Assembly (NCBI RefSeq): GCF_000799735.1
Contig: NZ_JUHH01000001.1
Span: 1,550,001 to 1,614,000 of the forward strand
DNA from: Methylotenera sp. G11
GTDB lineage: Bacteria; Pseudomonadota; Gammaproteobacteria; Burkholderiales; Methylophilaceae
Reading direction: 5' to 3'
DNA: 64,000 bases
In this document: positions 48,627-56,309 of the stretch, one piece after another
How the letters are laid out: every line of letters starts with the position of its first letter
How positions within the stretch are numbered: the first letter of the stretch is position 1
The notes under the pieces: model-generated
Told to the model about the DNA's origin: nothing
Databases searched by the model: none
Seen by the model: the letters and a program-made list of their open reading frames with translations, nothing else
Position numbers and translations under genes: made by a program

Positions 48627-49508
48627 TTGCGTTATCTGGACGATTACATTCAGCACCTTACTTTTGAACGCGGCCTGAGCGCCCTCACCTGCAAAAACTA
48701 TACGCGGGATGTTGAGCTGTTTGCATCGCTGATTGAGGACGCTGATCTAAACTCCGTCAACACACAGCAAGTAAGACGCATGATCGCAATCCTGCACAGC
48801 CGCGGCTTGAGCAGCGCAAGCATCGCGCGAGCCCTTTCTGCCTGGCGCGGTTTTTATGACTATTTGATCCAGCATCAAGGGTTCACGCAAAACCCGGTCA
48901 ACGGGTTGCGCGCACCCAAGGCCGCCAAGACTTTGCCGCAGGCGCTGTCTGTAGAGCAAGCCGTCAAGCTGGTAGATATTCAGGGAGACGGCATACTCGA
49001 TGTACGCGACCATGCCATTCTGGAGCTGTTCTATTCATCCGGCCTGCGCCTGGCTGAGCTGGTTAACCTGGACATCGGCATGCTGGATTTTTCCGAAGGC
49101 ACCGTCACCGTCACGGGCAAAGGCAATAAAACCCGCATCGTACCGCTGGGGAGCCATGCAGCGAGTGCATTACAAACCTGGCTGCAGCAACGTGCCGGCA
49201 TCAACACTGACGATAAAGACCAGAACGCCGTTTTTGTGACGCGGCAAGGCCGCAGGATTACAGCGCGTGCCGTTCAATACCGCGTGAAGTCATGGGCCAT
49301 CAAACAAGGCATCAACACCGACATGCACCCCCACCTGCTGCGTCACAGCTTTGCAACGCATGTCTTGCAGTCAAGCCAGGACCTGCGTGCAGTGCAGGAG
49401 ATGCTGGGACATGCCAACATCAGTACTACCCAGGTTTATACGCATCTGGATTTTCACCATCTGGCAAAAATTTATGATGCAGCACACCCAAGAGCCAAGA
49501 AAAAATGA
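48627..49508 (+). CDS. xerC: Tyrosine recombinase XerC
   Basis: With XerD resolves chromosome dimers at dif. 293 residues. An N-terminal SAM-like core-binding domain (1-90) is followed by the catalytic domain with S-G-L-R-L-A-E-L (Arg), H-L-L-R-H-S-F-A-T (His, Arg), G-H-A-N-I-S-T-T and the nucleophile Tyr in T-T-Q-V-Y-T-H-L. The start is TTG (48627) with GGGAG 8 bases before it. Its 3' end is duplicated just downstream; the gene itself is complete. Confidence 0.96.
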   Translation: MRYLDDYIQHLTFERGLSALTCKNYTRDVELFASLIEDADLNSVNTQQVRRMIAILHSRGLSSASIARALSAWRGFYDYLIQHQGFTQNPVNGLRAPKAAKTLPQALSVEQAVKLVDIQGDGILDVRDHAILELFYSSGLRLAELVNLDIGMLDFSEGTVTVTGKGNKTRIVPLGSHAASALQTWLQQRAGINTDDKDQNAVFVTRQGRRITARAVQYRVKSWAIKQGINTDMHPHLLRHSFATHVLQSSQDLRAVQEMLGHANISTTQVYTHLDFHHLAKIYDAAHPRAKKK

Positions 49509-49641
49509 CCATCTGGATTTTGGCTACCGCCGCAGCTTGCGCTGCTTAACCTGAAGGTTAGCGTTCGCCGCAACTCGCAAGCTCGTTGTCACCATCTGGC
49601 AAAAATTTATGACGCAACACACCCAAGAGCCAAGAAAAAAT
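49443..49641 (+). repeat. Duplicated xerC 3' end with a 68-base structured insert
   Basis: The last 64 bases of the xerC coding region (49443-49506) recur three bases later, but the second copy is split: 49510-49521 equals the first 12 bases and 49590-49641 equals the other 52, with only 2 mismatches in 64. Between them lies a 68-base segment (49522-49589). This insert holds an outer inverted repeat AGCTTGCG/CGCAAGCT (49534-49541, 49576-49583) and an inner hairpin TAACC-TGAA-GGTTA (49547-49560). It looks like a tandem duplication followed by insertion of a small palindromic element. Confidence 0.85.
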
Positions 49642-49676
49642 AGCTTGATTTGCAATAATACCCGACTAAAATACAC

Positions 49677-49685
49677 TGTTATAAT
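49677..49685 (+). promoter_or_regulatory. Extended -10 promoter of sodB
   Basis: TGTTATAAT matches the extended -10 consensus TGnTATAAT exactly. It would start RNA about 40 bases before the sodB ATG at 49732. No good -35 box is seen, as is allowed for this promoter type. Confidence 0.6.
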
Positions 49686-49731
49686 GACAGATTAACCACA
49701 ACCATCTTTTCACGAATTTAAAAGGATTATC

Positions 49732-50313
49732 ATGGAACACCAATTACCTGCATTACCTTATGCAAAAAATGCATTAGCTCCACATATTTCTGAAGAAACT
49801 TTCGAATACCACTACGGTAAACATCACCAGACTTACGTTACCAACCTGAACAACCTGATCAAAGGTACCGAGTTCGAAAATGCAGGCCTGGAAGAAATCA
49901 TCAAGAAATCTGCCGGTGGCATTTACAACAACTCAGCCCAGGTCTGGAACCACACTTTCTTCTGGAACAGCATGAAACCAAACGGTGGCGGCGCTCCTGC
50001 CGGCGCATTGGCTGATGCCATTAACGCTAAATGGGGTTCATTCGATGAATTCAAAAAAGCTTTCCAGGCTTCAGCGGTCGGCAACTTCGGCTCAGGCTGG
50101 ACATGGCTGGTTAAAAAAGCTGACGGTTCAGTAGATATCGTCAACATGGGCCCGGCTGGCACACCACTGACAACCGGCGACAAAGCGCTGTTGACGATCG
50201 ACGTATGGGAACACGCTTACTACATCGATTACCGCAATGCACGCGCCAAATTTGTTGAAGTATTCCTGGCTTCTTTAGCTAACTGGGATTTTGCATCAGC
50301 AAATTTTGCTTAA
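49732..50313 (+). CDS. sodB: Superoxide dismutase (Fe type)
   Basis: Converts superoxide to peroxide and oxygen. 193 residues. Metal ligands His27 (E-Y-H-Y-G-K-H-H), His in W-N-H-T-F-F-W, and Asp/His in D-V-W-E-H-A-Y-Y. The N-terminus [11 protein letters not shown] and G-S-G-W-T-W-L are typical of the iron class. AAAAGGA stands 6 bases before the ATG. It is a single-gene unit with its own promoter and a strong terminator. Its codon use looks more biased than its neighbours', which suggests high expression. Confidence 0.97.
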   Translation: MEHQLPALPYAKNALAPHISEETFEYHYGKHHQTYVTNLNNLIKGTEFENAGLEEIIKKSAGGIYNNSAQVWNHTFFWNSMKPNGGGAPAGALADAINAKWGSFDEFKKAFQASAVGNFGSGWTWLVKKADGSVDIVNMGPAGTPLTTGDKALLTIDVWEHAYYIDYRNARAKFVEVFLASLANWDFASANFA

Positions 50314-50355
50314 TAAGCAAGCCATGTATTAGGCGATAATAAATACGTAACTTAC

Positions 50356-50391
50356 AAAAGCCCTGGATTCCTGATCCGGGGCTTTTTCTTT
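50356..50391 (+). terminator. Strong terminator after sodB
   Basis: A 13-pair stem with one T-G wobble (arms 50356-50368 and 50374-50386, loop TCCTG) followed by TTTTTCTTT. The A-run on its left side means it can also work for the minus-strand glycosyltransferase gene that ends 27 bases away. Confidence 0.85.
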
Positions 50392-50417
50392 GCGTGTATT
50401 TGCATATGCAAACTGCG

Positions 50418-52016
50418 TTACGAGGGCGGTAACAGCGCATCCCTTGCGTAGATGCCGACAGTACCGTCAAGGTATGGCTGGACAAAGTCTGCATGGCCAT
50501 GACCCAATTGCACTTTGTCACCCGGCCTGACATAGAAAATGATGCGTCCACCGGGATGTGCATCGAACCATGCTGCAAATTGATCAGCGCGCGTCACTTC
50601 CACCGCCTGTCGCAGACGTCCGGCAAACTGGTATTGACCATGATATTTGCCATCATTTGCCAGCGGCACTCCGGCATCCTGCAAGGCCTTGATTTTTGCA
50701 CTGATAGGACGAATGTCGTACGCAAGCCCCGCAGTATGGATTACGGAAAAATGCAGGATCAATACCATAGCCATGCCCACCGACGCCGACAGCCAGACCT
50801 CCCGCTCCATGCCCCCGGATTTCCACATCAGGGAAACGCCGCCGCACAGCAGCAGCGCCACACCGCTCCAGGCGGGAATATGCAGCACCCACTCAGCCAT
50901 CTTTGCAGAATTGTACCAATGCGGCACAAGCAGCAGCGCAAGGCCTGTCAGCATCACTGAAACGGCAACCCCTGCCCTTGCCGCACGGCCTGGTACAGTT
51001 TCCAGCTTGCCAAGCCCGTACGCGGCCAGCAAAGCGAATGCCGGAAAAATTGGCAGCAAATAATGCACCTGCTTGCCGCTGATGAAAGAAAATGCAATAA
51101 ACACCGGGATTGCCCAAGCCAGGCAAAAGCGCACGCCGGTATCATCATAATGATTCCGCAACCTGCCCATTGCGCCCCAGATACCGCCCCACAACAGCCA
51201 CGGGAACAGCAATATGGGCAGCAATAGGGTATACCACCAGAACGGGCGCTGATGCGCGAATGAATTCACCATGCGATCTGCAGTCTGCCCCCAGAATATT
51301 GCATGCTGATAAGCCTCACCGCCGCGCAATCCGGCAGGAATCGCCCACAGCAAGGCAATCGCCGCCCCCATGACGACTGCCCCCAGCATGCTCACGTACC
51401 AGCGGCGCCAATCCATATCCGGCCGCCTGCCCCACCACGGTGCAAGTACAGCCACCGGCAGAATCTGCAGCAGTATGGTCGGCCCTTTCGCAAGCAAGCC
51501 CAAGCCAATGGCGGCACCAACCAGCAGCCAGCCCAGCGGGCCAGGACGCTGCCAGGCCAGCAGCAGGCTCGCCATGCCTAAAAGCGTAAAAAATGCCACC
51601 ATCATGTCGAACATGGTTGCCGTGGAATACATCATCCAGAGCAGGCTGCCGAATAGAATCACAGCTGCCATCCGGGCGACCATATGGCTAGCAGGCCAAA
51701 GCAGCCTGGCGACATATGAGGTCATGAAAACCGACATCAGGCTGAAAAAAAATGGTATCAGGCGCGGCCACCAGTCATTGACGCCAAAGATAGCCCAGCC
51801 CATATTCATGAACCAGAACAACAGCGGCGGCTTATCGCTGTAAGGGTGGTCATTCAGGAAAGGCACCAGGAAATCACCGCGCAGCCACATATTCCAGGCC
51901 ACTGTGACGTAGCGCGTTTCATCAATAGGGATAAAATAGCGGCTGGACAGAGAAACGGCGATCAATGCAAGCCATATGAATAATATGCCAAGTGTATGAC
52001 GTGAATTTATATTCAT
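50418..52016 (-). CDS. PMT/ArnT-type membrane glycosyltransferase
   Basis: 532-residue GT39/GT83-like enzyme with about 12 transmembrane helices. The first periplasmic loop has I-D-E-T-R-Y (catalytic Asp-Glu of the PMT fold) near residue 32, followed by S-D-K-P-P-L-L-F-W-F near 58, the substrate loop of this family. Such enzymes move a sugar from a polyprenyl phosphate to a periplasmic acceptor such as lipid A or a protein. The acceptor here is unknown. A second enzyme of the type is encoded at 56310. Confidence 0.88.
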   Translation of the reverse strand: MNINSRHTLGILFIWLALIAVSLSSRYFIPIDETRYVTVAWNMWLRGDFLVPFLNDHPYSDKPPLLFWFMNMGWAIFGVNDWWPRLIPFFFSLMSVFMTSYVARLLWPASHMVARMAAVILFGSLLWMMYSTATMFDMMVAFFTLLGMASLLLAWQRPGPLGWLLVGAAIGLGLLAKGPTILLQILPVAVLAPWWGRRPDMDWRRWYVSMLGAVVMGAAIALLWAIPAGLRGGEAYQHAIFWGQTADRMVNSFAHQRPFWWYTLLLPILLFPWLLWGGIWGAMGRLRNHYDDTGVRFCLAWAIPVFIAFSFISGKQVHYLLPIFPAFALLAAYGLGKLETVPGRAARAGVAVSVMLTGLALLLVPHWYNSAKMAEWVLHIPAWSGVALLLCGGVSLMWKSGGMEREVWLSASVGMAMVLILHFSVIHTAGLAYDIRPISAKIKALQDAGVPLANDGKYHGQYQFAGRLRQAVEVTRADQFAAWFDAHPGGRIIFYVRPGDKVQLGHGHADFVQPYLDGTVGIYARDALLPPS

Positions 52017-52360
52017 TTATACCGCTTTAACTTAAGTTATTGATAAGCATGTTACGCGCCGCCATGCATTCACCATGACCTGGATTTAATATTTTTAAGG
52101 TTATAGCATTGGCAATGCATTCTAGCAGCGTATTGTGAAAGCTATTCTACAATCAAATCCACGTGCCGATAAATCTTTAATCTACCCAGACCAAAATAGA
52201 GTTAATTTGCGGAAAAACAGCCAGGCATGACGATGCCGCTGCCTAAATAAAGGCAGGCGGCATGCTGCAGAAATCAACCTGTCGTCGTTAAATGTTCCGA
52301 CTAGCGAGCATTGAAAATTTAAGGGCTGAGAACTTTAAGTAGCGGGTTAATGACCAGGAC
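52017..52360. other. Intergenic region with alternative hairpins downstream of the osmB-like gene
   Basis: 344 bases without a gene. The main structure is a hairpin at 52233-52263 (7 plus 5 pairs, one bulged base, loop AAATAA). Its left arm can instead pair with GGCAT (52224-52228) just upstream, so two exclusive folds exist. On the minus strand a T-run follows some 20 bases later, making it a doubtful terminator for the osmB-like gene. A short GCATT-GGC-AATGC hairpin lies near 52110. Confidence 0.45.
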
Positions 52361-52597
52361 TTATTTCTTTTTCGTATTGATCTGGTTGCCTATGACGCCA
52401 CCAACCGCTGCGCCGCCCACGGTGCCCAGGGCGCTGCCGCCTGTAAGCACTGCGCCGCCCACTGCACCGATGCCCGCACCTATGGCGGTGTTTTTATCGC
52501 GGGTAGACATATTGCTGCATGCTGTCACCCCCAGAAATACGATGGTCAGTAGTGAATACACAATGGTTTTTCTCATGGTCTTTTGCATGGCTTTCAT
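52361..52597 (-). CDS. osmB: OsmB-like glycine-zipper lipoprotein
   Basis: 78 residues. The signal sequence ends L-G-V-T-A-C with a lipid-anchored Cys near residue 27. The rest is R-D-K-N-T-A-I-G-A-G-I-G followed by glycine-zipper repeats (G-G-A-x-x-x-G), which match E. coli OsmB almost residue by residue. OsmB is an osmotically induced outer-membrane lipoprotein of unknown action. The start could also be the ATG four or seven codons further in; none has a strong ribosome site. Confidence 0.85.
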   Translation of the reverse strand: MKAMQKTMRKTIVYSLLTIVFLGVTACSNMSTRDKNTAIGAGIGAVGGAVLTGGSALGTVGGAAVGGVIGNQINTKKK

Positions 52598-52715
52598 TTC
52601 GATACCCTACTTTCTGTTTGTTGTACATGACTGCAGGAGTATTAAATCCTGCATCGCCACAAGTTAGAGGGGTATATATTCGTTTAGTTGCAGCACCAAG
52701 CCACGTCGCATCATC

Positions 52716-54932
52716 CTAGCCGGCCTTCGCCGTGTTGGTGCGCGCCGCATGCAGTTTTCTATAACTGTCGATCAGGCGGTGGTGCCTGTCCAGCCCTTCC
52801 AGTTTCATGCTGGTTGGCGTCAGCCCGAAGAAGCGCACGCTACCGTCGACTGAACCCATGACTGCATCCATGCGGGCATCACCGAACATGCGGCGGAAAT
52901 TGACCTCGTAGTCGTCGAGTTCGAGGTCATCATCCAGCAACACCTCCAGCACCACATTCAAGGCCTGGTAAAACAATCCGCGCTCGACCGTGTTGTCGTT
53001 GTACTGCAGGAAGGCGCCCACCAGCTCATGCGCCTCGTCAAACTGCTGCAAGGCAAGATGAATGAGCAGCTTCAGTTCCAGCACTGTGAGCTGGCCCCAG
53101 GCCGTATTCTCGTCAAACTGGATGCCGATCAAGGTGGCAATGTCGCCGTAATCATCCAGCTCGTTATTCTCCAAACGCTCAAGCAGTGCTTCAAGACCCG
53201 TATCGTTCAGTTGATGCAGGTTCAAAATGTCAGTACGGAACAGCAGTGCTTTGTTGGTGTTATCCCAGACCAGGTCTTCAATCGGGTAGATTTCCGAATA
53301 GCCCGGCACCAGTATCCGGCAGGCAGTCGCGCCCAGCTGGTCATACACCGCCACGTAAGCTTCTTTGCCCATGGCTTCGAGTATGCCGAACAAGGTCGCG
53401 GCTTCTTCGGCATTGGAGTCTTCACCCTGGCCAGAGAAATCCCACTCCACAAAATCGTAATCCGCTCTGGCGCTGAAAAAGCGCCACGACACAATGCCGC
53501 TGGAATCAATGAAGTGTTCAACAAAGTTGTTGGGTTCAGTCACGGCTTCGCTGGCAAAGGTAGGCTGGGGCAAATCGTTCAGGCCTTCCAGGCTGCGCCC
53601 TTGCAGCAATTCCGTGAGGCTGCGTTCCAGCGCCACTTCCAGGCTTGGGTGTGCGCCGAATGAAGCAAACACGCCACCTGTACGTGGGTTCATCAAAGTG
53701 ACACACATCACCGGATAGATTCCACCCAGCGATGCATCCTTGACCAGCACCGGAAAACCTTGCGCTTCCAAGCCCTGAATGCCGGCCACAATGCCTGGGT
53801 ATTTCGCCAGCACTTCCTGCGGCACATCAGGCAGGGCGATCTCACCTTCAAGAATTTCGCGTTTGACCGCCCGTTCGAAAATCTCCGACAGGCACTGCAC
53901 CTGCGCTTCATGCAACGTGTTGCCGGCACTCATGCCATTGCTGACATAGAGGTTTTCCACCAGGTTGGACGGGAAATACACGACCTCGCCATCCGACTGG
54001 CGTACAAACGGTAGCGAGCAGATGCCGCGTTCGGCATTACCAGAGTTTGTGTCTATCAGGTGCGAGCCGCGCAACTCGCCATCAGGGTTATAAACTTGCA
54101 GGCAGTACGCATCAAGAATCTCTTTCGGCAGCGCATCTTTGCGGCCGGGCTTGAACCAGCGCTCGTTCGGGTAATGCACGAATTCGGCATTCGCGATGTC
54201 TTCGCCCCAGAATGCACCGGCGTAGAAATGGTTGTTGCTCAGTCGCTCGATATACTCGCCCAGAGCCGACGCCAGCGCACTTTCCTTGCTTGCGCCTTTT
54301 CCGTTAGTGAAACACATCGGCGAATGTGCATCGCGGATATGCAGCGACCATACATTGGGGATGATATTACGCCAGGAAGCGATCTCGATCTTGATGCCCA
54401 GGCTCGCCAGCAACCCCGACATATTGGCAATGGTTTGCTCCAGGGGCAGGTCTTTGCCGGTGATATAGGTACTTGTTTCAGTAGCCGGGTTCACCGCCAG
54501 CAAGGCCTGCGCATCGGCATCCAGGTTTGCGACTTCTTCAATCACGAACTCTGGCCCGGTTTGCACCACTTTCTTGACCGTACAGCGGTCTATGGAGCGC
54601 AGGATGCCCACCCGGTCTTTATCGGAGATGTCTGCCGGCAGCTCGACCTGAATCTTGAAAATCTGCTGGTAGCGGTTCTCCGGATCAACGATATTGTTGT
54701 GCGAAAGGCGGATATTCTCGGTAGGGATGTTGCGCGTGTCGCAGTACAACTTCACGAAATAAGCCGCACACAGGGCCGATGATGCCAGAAAGTAATCAAA
54801 GGGGCCGGGAGCCGAGCCGTCGCCCTTATAGCGGATAGGCTGATCGGCAATCACCGTGAAGTCATCGAACTTGGCTTCAAGACGTAACTTGTCGAGAAAG
54901 TTGACCTTAATTTCCATGGGGAAGGATTCCAA
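52716..54932 (-). CDS. OsmC-YcaO fusion protein
   Basis: 738 residues. An OsmC-like domain (about 1-140, with G-P-F-D-Y-F-L-A-S-S-A-L-C-A-A and a redox Cys) is fused to a YcaO domain (about 190-540) and a helical C-terminal part (about 560-720). This architecture is a known proteobacterial family (OsmC domain/YcaO domain-containing protein). YcaO proteins use ATP to activate backbone amides; the E. coli homologue is linked to S12 beta-methylthiolation, but the chemistry is unsettled. OsmC domains reduce organic peroxides. No RiPP precursor or partner is seen nearby. Confidence 0.92.
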   Translation of the reverse strand: MESFPMEIKVNFLDKLRLEAKFDDFTVIADQPIRYKGDGSAPGPFDYFLASSALCAAYFVKLYCDTRNIPTENIRLSHNNIVDPENRYQQIFKIQVELPADISDKDRVGILRSIDRCTVKKVVQTGPEFVIEEVANLDADAQALLAVNPATETSTYITGKDLPLEQTIANMSGLLASLGIKIEIASWRNIIPNVWSLHIRDAHSPMCFTNGKGASKESALASALGEYIERLSNNHFYAGAFWGEDIANAEFVHYPNERWFKPGRKDALPKEILDAYCLQVYNPDGELRGSHLIDTNSGNAERGICSLPFVRQSDGEVVYFPSNLVENLYVSNGMSAGNTLHEAQVQCLSEIFERAVKREILEGEIALPDVPQEVLAKYPGIVAGIQGLEAQGFPVLVKDASLGGIYPVMCVTLMNPRTGGVFASFGAHPSLEVALERSLTELLQGRSLEGLNDLPQPTFASEAVTEPNNFVEHFIDSSGIVSWRFFSARADYDFVEWDFSGQGEDSNAEEAATLFGILEAMGKEAYVAVYDQLGATACRILVPGYSEIYPIEDLVWDNTNKALLFRTDILNLHQLNDTGLEALLERLENNELDDYGDIATLIGIQFDENTAWGQLTVLELKLLIHLALQQFDEAHELVGAFLQYNDNTVERGLFYQALNVVLEVLLDDDLELDDYEVNFRRMFGDARMDAVMGSVDGSVRFFGLTPTSMKLEGLDRHHRLIDSYRKLHAARTNTAKAG

Positions 54933-55138
54933 AAATGCTGCAAAAAATGATGAGGGCGCTATTATCCCTCACCACGTCGATTCCGTGTAATACATCAATA
55001 ATTTACACAAAACCTTTACACAAACACTGCGGATAAACCGCCAGGGAATCTTCCGGGGTGCTGCTGTTTTTATTGCCCCTGCTTATGCTGGCTGCGGCAA
55101 TGACATGCTGAGCACACCCATGCACACAAGCAATTCAA

Positions 55139-55492
55139 TCACTCCATGATGCTGGCGCGTTTTTTCTTATCGCGATGTATGAACATCAGGTTGCGTACGT
55201 ATACGAAGGTGCCGGGCAACTGGCCAAGGATAATGACCGGCTCCACCCTGTGAATGCCATAAGCCAGCACGACAAGCCCGCCAATCAGGCTTAGATACCA
55301 GAAACTCTCGGGGATAACACTTTTCTGATGTTTCTCACTATGGATCCATTGCACAATGAACCGCATCATAAACATGGACTGGCCTAATAAGCCGATGACC
55401 AGCCAGATTAAATCCACTGTGTTCATGCCCGTGAAGTATTTGCCCCACTCTGAAGTAAGGTGGCTAAGGTAGTAGCCTAATCCGTGATGCAT
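55139..55492 (-). CDS. LAB_N (lipid A biosynthesis N-terminal domain) membrane protein
   Basis: 117 residues with three membrane segments (about 26-45, 65-83, 85-103). G-L-L-G-Q-S-M-F-M-M-R-F-I-V-Q-W and S-V-I-P-E-S-F-W-Y-L-S match the LAB_N family, which is related to PQ-loop/SemiSWEET transporters. Proteins of this kind stand next to polyprenyl-phosphate sugar transferases; a role in moving lipid-linked sugar across the membrane is an inference. It follows the next gene (55495) by 2 bases, so they are co-translated. Confidence 0.88.
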   Translation of the reverse strand: MHHGLGYYLSHLTSEWGKYFTGMNTVDLIWLVIGLLGQSMFMMRFIVQWIHSEKHQKSVIPESFWYLSLIGGLVVLAYGIHRVEPVIILGQLPGTFVYVRNLMFIHRDKKKRASIME

Positions 55493-55494
55493 CG

Positions 55495-56217
55495 CTATTC
55501 CTCGCTTACTATTGGGCGTTTAGCACGGCGCAGCAGCCAGAGCATTCCGACCAGGTCAACAATGCCGACCATCAAACGATCAATCGTTCCGTATTTTGAC
55601 TGGCCATGTTCCCGTGCCCGATGATGTACGGGTACGGATACCACGCTGCCTCCGCGGCGCTGAACGAGCGCAGGAAGAAACCGGTGCATATGGTCAAAAT
55701 ACGGCAGGTCGAGAAAAGCGTCGCGCCTGATCAGCTTCAGCCCGCAGCCGGTATCCGGGGTTGAGTCATTGAGCAGGCGTGAACGCACACCATTGGCAAT
55801 GATAGAGGAAACACGTTTAATCCAGCTATCCCGCCTTGCATGGCGACGATTGCCGCCTACAAGGTCAACGCCTTCCTTCAGTGCTGCGATCAGCACTTTA
55901 ATATCCCCCGGGTCATTCTGGCCATCGCCATCCATAGTGACGACCCAGTCACCTCTTGCCGCTTTCACCCCGGTACGCAGCGCCGTGCTCTGGCCGCAGC
56001 TTTTTGCATGGTGAATCACCCTGAGCCTGCTGCTTTGTGATCTGGCTTCAGCCAGACGGCTTGCCGTATCATCCGTACTGCCATCATTCACATATACGAT
56101 TTCAAAATTCACTGTTGCGGCCAATGCCTGCTCTATTTCCTGAATCAAAGGCACGATGTTTTCCGCTTCGTTATGCACGGGGATCACAACACTAAGTAAA
56201 TTGATAGGTTCATTCAT
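55495..56217 (-). CDS. GT2 glycosyltransferase, polyprenyl-phosphate sugar synthase type (ArnC/DPM1/RgtE-like)
   Basis: 240 residues, no C-terminal membrane helices, so the short DPM1-like form. V-V-I-P-V-H-N-E-A-E-N near 10, the D-G-S-T-D-D-T motif near 48, and the metal-binding D-G-D-G-Q-N-D near 100 are typical. It should transfer a sugar from a nucleotide sugar to undecaprenyl phosphate on the cytoplasmic side. I start at the ATG 56215-56217; a GTG three codons earlier is possible. Confidence 0.9.
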   Translation of the reverse strand: MNEPINLLSVVIPVHNEAENIVPLIQEIEQALAATVNFEIVYVNDGSTDDTASRLAEARSQSSRLRVIHHAKSCGQSTALRTGVKAARGDWVVTMDGDGQNDPGDIKVLIAALKEGVDLVGGNRRHARRDSWIKRVSSIIANGVRSRLLNDSTPDTGCGLKLIRRDAFLDLPYFDHMHRFLPALVQRRGGSVVSVPVHHRAREHGQSKYGTIDRLMVGIVDLVGMLWLLRRAKRPIVSEE

Positions 56218-56309
56218 GTTCTGCACTCATAAAATTATTAAAAACATCTCACTGCCACGCAACGATATAGCTACTTTCATCACGGCATCATACTCTCTGC
56301 AATACCGAT

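Noticed and set aside
49522-49589. Integron attC-like site in the xerC insert
   Set aside because: GCTTAAC matches the core-site pattern, but the partner does not fit GTTRRRY and the spacing is far too short; a simple palindromic element explains it.
52361-52597. Calling the 105-codon plus-strand frame (52350-52667) instead of the osmB-like gene
   Set aside because: It is antisense to a lipoprotein with a lipobox and an OsmB match, and has no such features itself.
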